Below, piece after piece: positions 4,754-5,336 of a stretch of DNA of 5,336 nt (its first letter is position 1; each line of letters starts with the position of its first letter). Source of the DNA: an uncultured Corynebacterium sp. (GTDB lineage Bacteria; Actinomycetota; Actinomycetes; Mycobacteriales; Mycobacteriaceae); contig CALTTF010000106.1 in NCBI GenBank assembly GCA_943908385.1, positions 1 through 5,336 on the forward strand. The letters are read 5' to 3'. The notes under the pieces are model-generated. The model ran no database searches, was not told where the DNA came from, and was given only the letters and a program-made list of their open reading frames with translations. A program made the position numbers and the translations under genes.

Positions 4754-5336
4754 CCCCGAGGAAGTACGGTTCCTCGCTGCCCACCGCGACGAGATCGCCC
4801 GAGTGGCCGCCTCCGGCGAGGTGGCGCTGACCAAGAAATCCGCCATCGCCGACCGCACCGCGCTGTCGAAAGTATTCGGCGACAACGCCCGCGCCGTGAT
4901 GGAGCTGCTCCAGGCCCGCCAGACTCTCGCCCCGAAACTCGTTGACCCCGCCGCTCCCTCTGCGTCCACCGCTCCCGCAGCTCCCACCTCCGCAGCTCCC
5001 ACTCCCGCCGCTCCCACCTCCGCGGCGCCCTCTGCGTCCGCCGGAATCGAATCAGAAAATCCCAGTTCGCTGTGGCTGACTGACAGCGATTCAGCCCAGC
5101 AGGCCACCCCGCTGGCGGTGTCGCGAGTGCGCGCCGGGCGCATCGCGGAGGCGGGGGCGTCGCTGGTGCACGACGTGACGTGCTCGATAGGCACCGAGGC
5201 CCCGGCGGTGACCGCGGAGGGGCTGGACTGGCTCGGCACGGACCTGGATTATTCGCGGCTGCTGATGGCCCGCGAGAACGTGAGCGCTGGCGGCGCTGCA
5301 CTGGCGGGTGCTGGCGGCGCTGGTGCTGGTGCTGGG
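4743..5336 (+). CDS. Class I SAM-dependent methyltransferase (THUMP-like family), N-terminal part, runs off right edge
   Basis: The visible 198 codons form an open frame up to the window end. The start is TTG, giving MSFSPEEVRFLAAHRDEI; no ATG, GTG or TTG lies in frame just upstream and it overlaps the Nudix stop. Residues 1-66 are a helical front domain. Residues 69-100 are an Ala/Pro/Ser/Thr-rich low-complexity linker built of a 15-bp DNA repeat. Then comes the start of a Rossmann-type fold: motif I is HDVTCSIGTEAPAVT (143-157) and the next strand and helix read LGTDLDYSRLLMARENV (164-180), where D167 or D169 should contact SAM ribose. From memory DVTCSIGTE and a D-x-D-x-x-R-x-x-x-A-R-x-N pattern mark the actinobacterial methyltransferases whose missing C-terminal end carries a THUMP-like domain. 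The substrate is unknown, with RNA or a small molecule both possible. Residues 181-198 are Gly/Ala-rich, where a shorter turn would be expected. Confidence 0.85.
   Translation, partial: MSFSPEEVRFLAAHRDEIARVAASGEVALTKKSAIADRTALSKVFGDNARAVMELLQARQTLAPKLVDPAAPSASTAPAAPTSAAPTPAAPTSAAPSASAGIESENPSSLWLTDSDSAQQATPLAVSRVRAGRIAEAGASLVHDVTCSIGTEAPAVTAEGLDWLGTDLDYSRLLMARENVSAGGAALAGAGGAGAGAG
4953..5039 (+). repeat. In-frame 15-bp tandem repeats encoding an APTSA linker
   Basis: Units GCTCCCACCTCCGCA (4980-4994), GCTCCCACTCCCGCC (4995-5009) and GCTCCCACCTCCGCG (5010-5024) lie in tandem and encode APTSA, APTPA, APTSA. They are flanked by two almost identical units, GCTCCCTCTGCGTCC (4953-4967) and GCGCCCTCTGCGTCC (5025-5039), both encoding APSAS. 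The array keeps the methyltransferase frame open. Confidence 0.85.
5283..5336 (+). repeat. Gly/Ala-rich GCTGG-type repeat at the window end
   Basis: The last 54 bases are made of imperfect GCTGGC/GCTGGT units and encode SAGGAALAGAGGAGAGAG in the methyltransferase frame. The stretch is cut by the window edge, so its full length is unknown. Confidence 0.6.

Noticed and set aside
3464..5239. Minus-strand open frame of 591 codons across the ATPase, Nudix and methyltransferase genes
   Set aside because: It covers three genes with clear domain motifs on the other strand, and its product is low-complexity A/R/S/V sequence. It is a GC-rich shadow frame.

Overview
The window looks like chromosomal DNA of a high-GC actinobacterium, most likely Corynebacterium or a close relative. 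The base composition is high in GC with GC-rich third codon positions, GTG and TTG starts are used, and a GlgE/GlgB pair sits divergently from an ATPase-Nudix-methyltransferase cluster. From memory this order resembles the glgB-glgE region of Corynebacterium glutamicum. No database search was possible, so the genus is an inference.

Left half (minus strand): the 5' part of glgB (glycogen branching enzyme) runs off the left edge. Upstream of it in transcription order lies a complete glgE (maltose-1-phosphate maltosyltransferase). A 198-base spacer between them carries two GC-rich hairpins and a G-rich run. Together the two enzymes make branched alpha-glucan: GlgE extends linear alpha-1,4 chains from maltose-1-phosphate and GlgB adds alpha-1,6 branches. 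The enzymes that make maltose-1-phosphate (TreS/Pep2 or GlgC/GlgM type) are not in the window.

Middle: a divergent intergenic region of about 145 bases separates glgE from the right-hand genes. I found no convincing promoter in it for either direction.

Right half (plus strand): three tightly packed genes that look like one operon. They are an orphan ABC-type ATPase of the YlmA/ModF-like kind with no permease beside it, a Nudix hydrolase with a split Nudix box resembling the NUDT19/CoA-diphosphatase group, and the 5' part of a class I SAM-dependent methyltransferase that runs off the right edge. The ATPase-Nudix gap is 14 bases, and the methyltransferase start overlaps the Nudix stop. No pathway linking these three can be read from the sequence.

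The oddest features are two in-frame 15-bp tandem repeats in different genes. One forms the first 13 residues of GlgE and includes its start codon. The other forms an Ala/Pro-rich linker inside the methyltransferase. A Gly/Ala-rich stretch follows in the methyltransferase at the window edge. I see no mobile element, RNA gene, CRISPR array or clear new system. Apart from these expansions, this is ordinary core-genome sequence.
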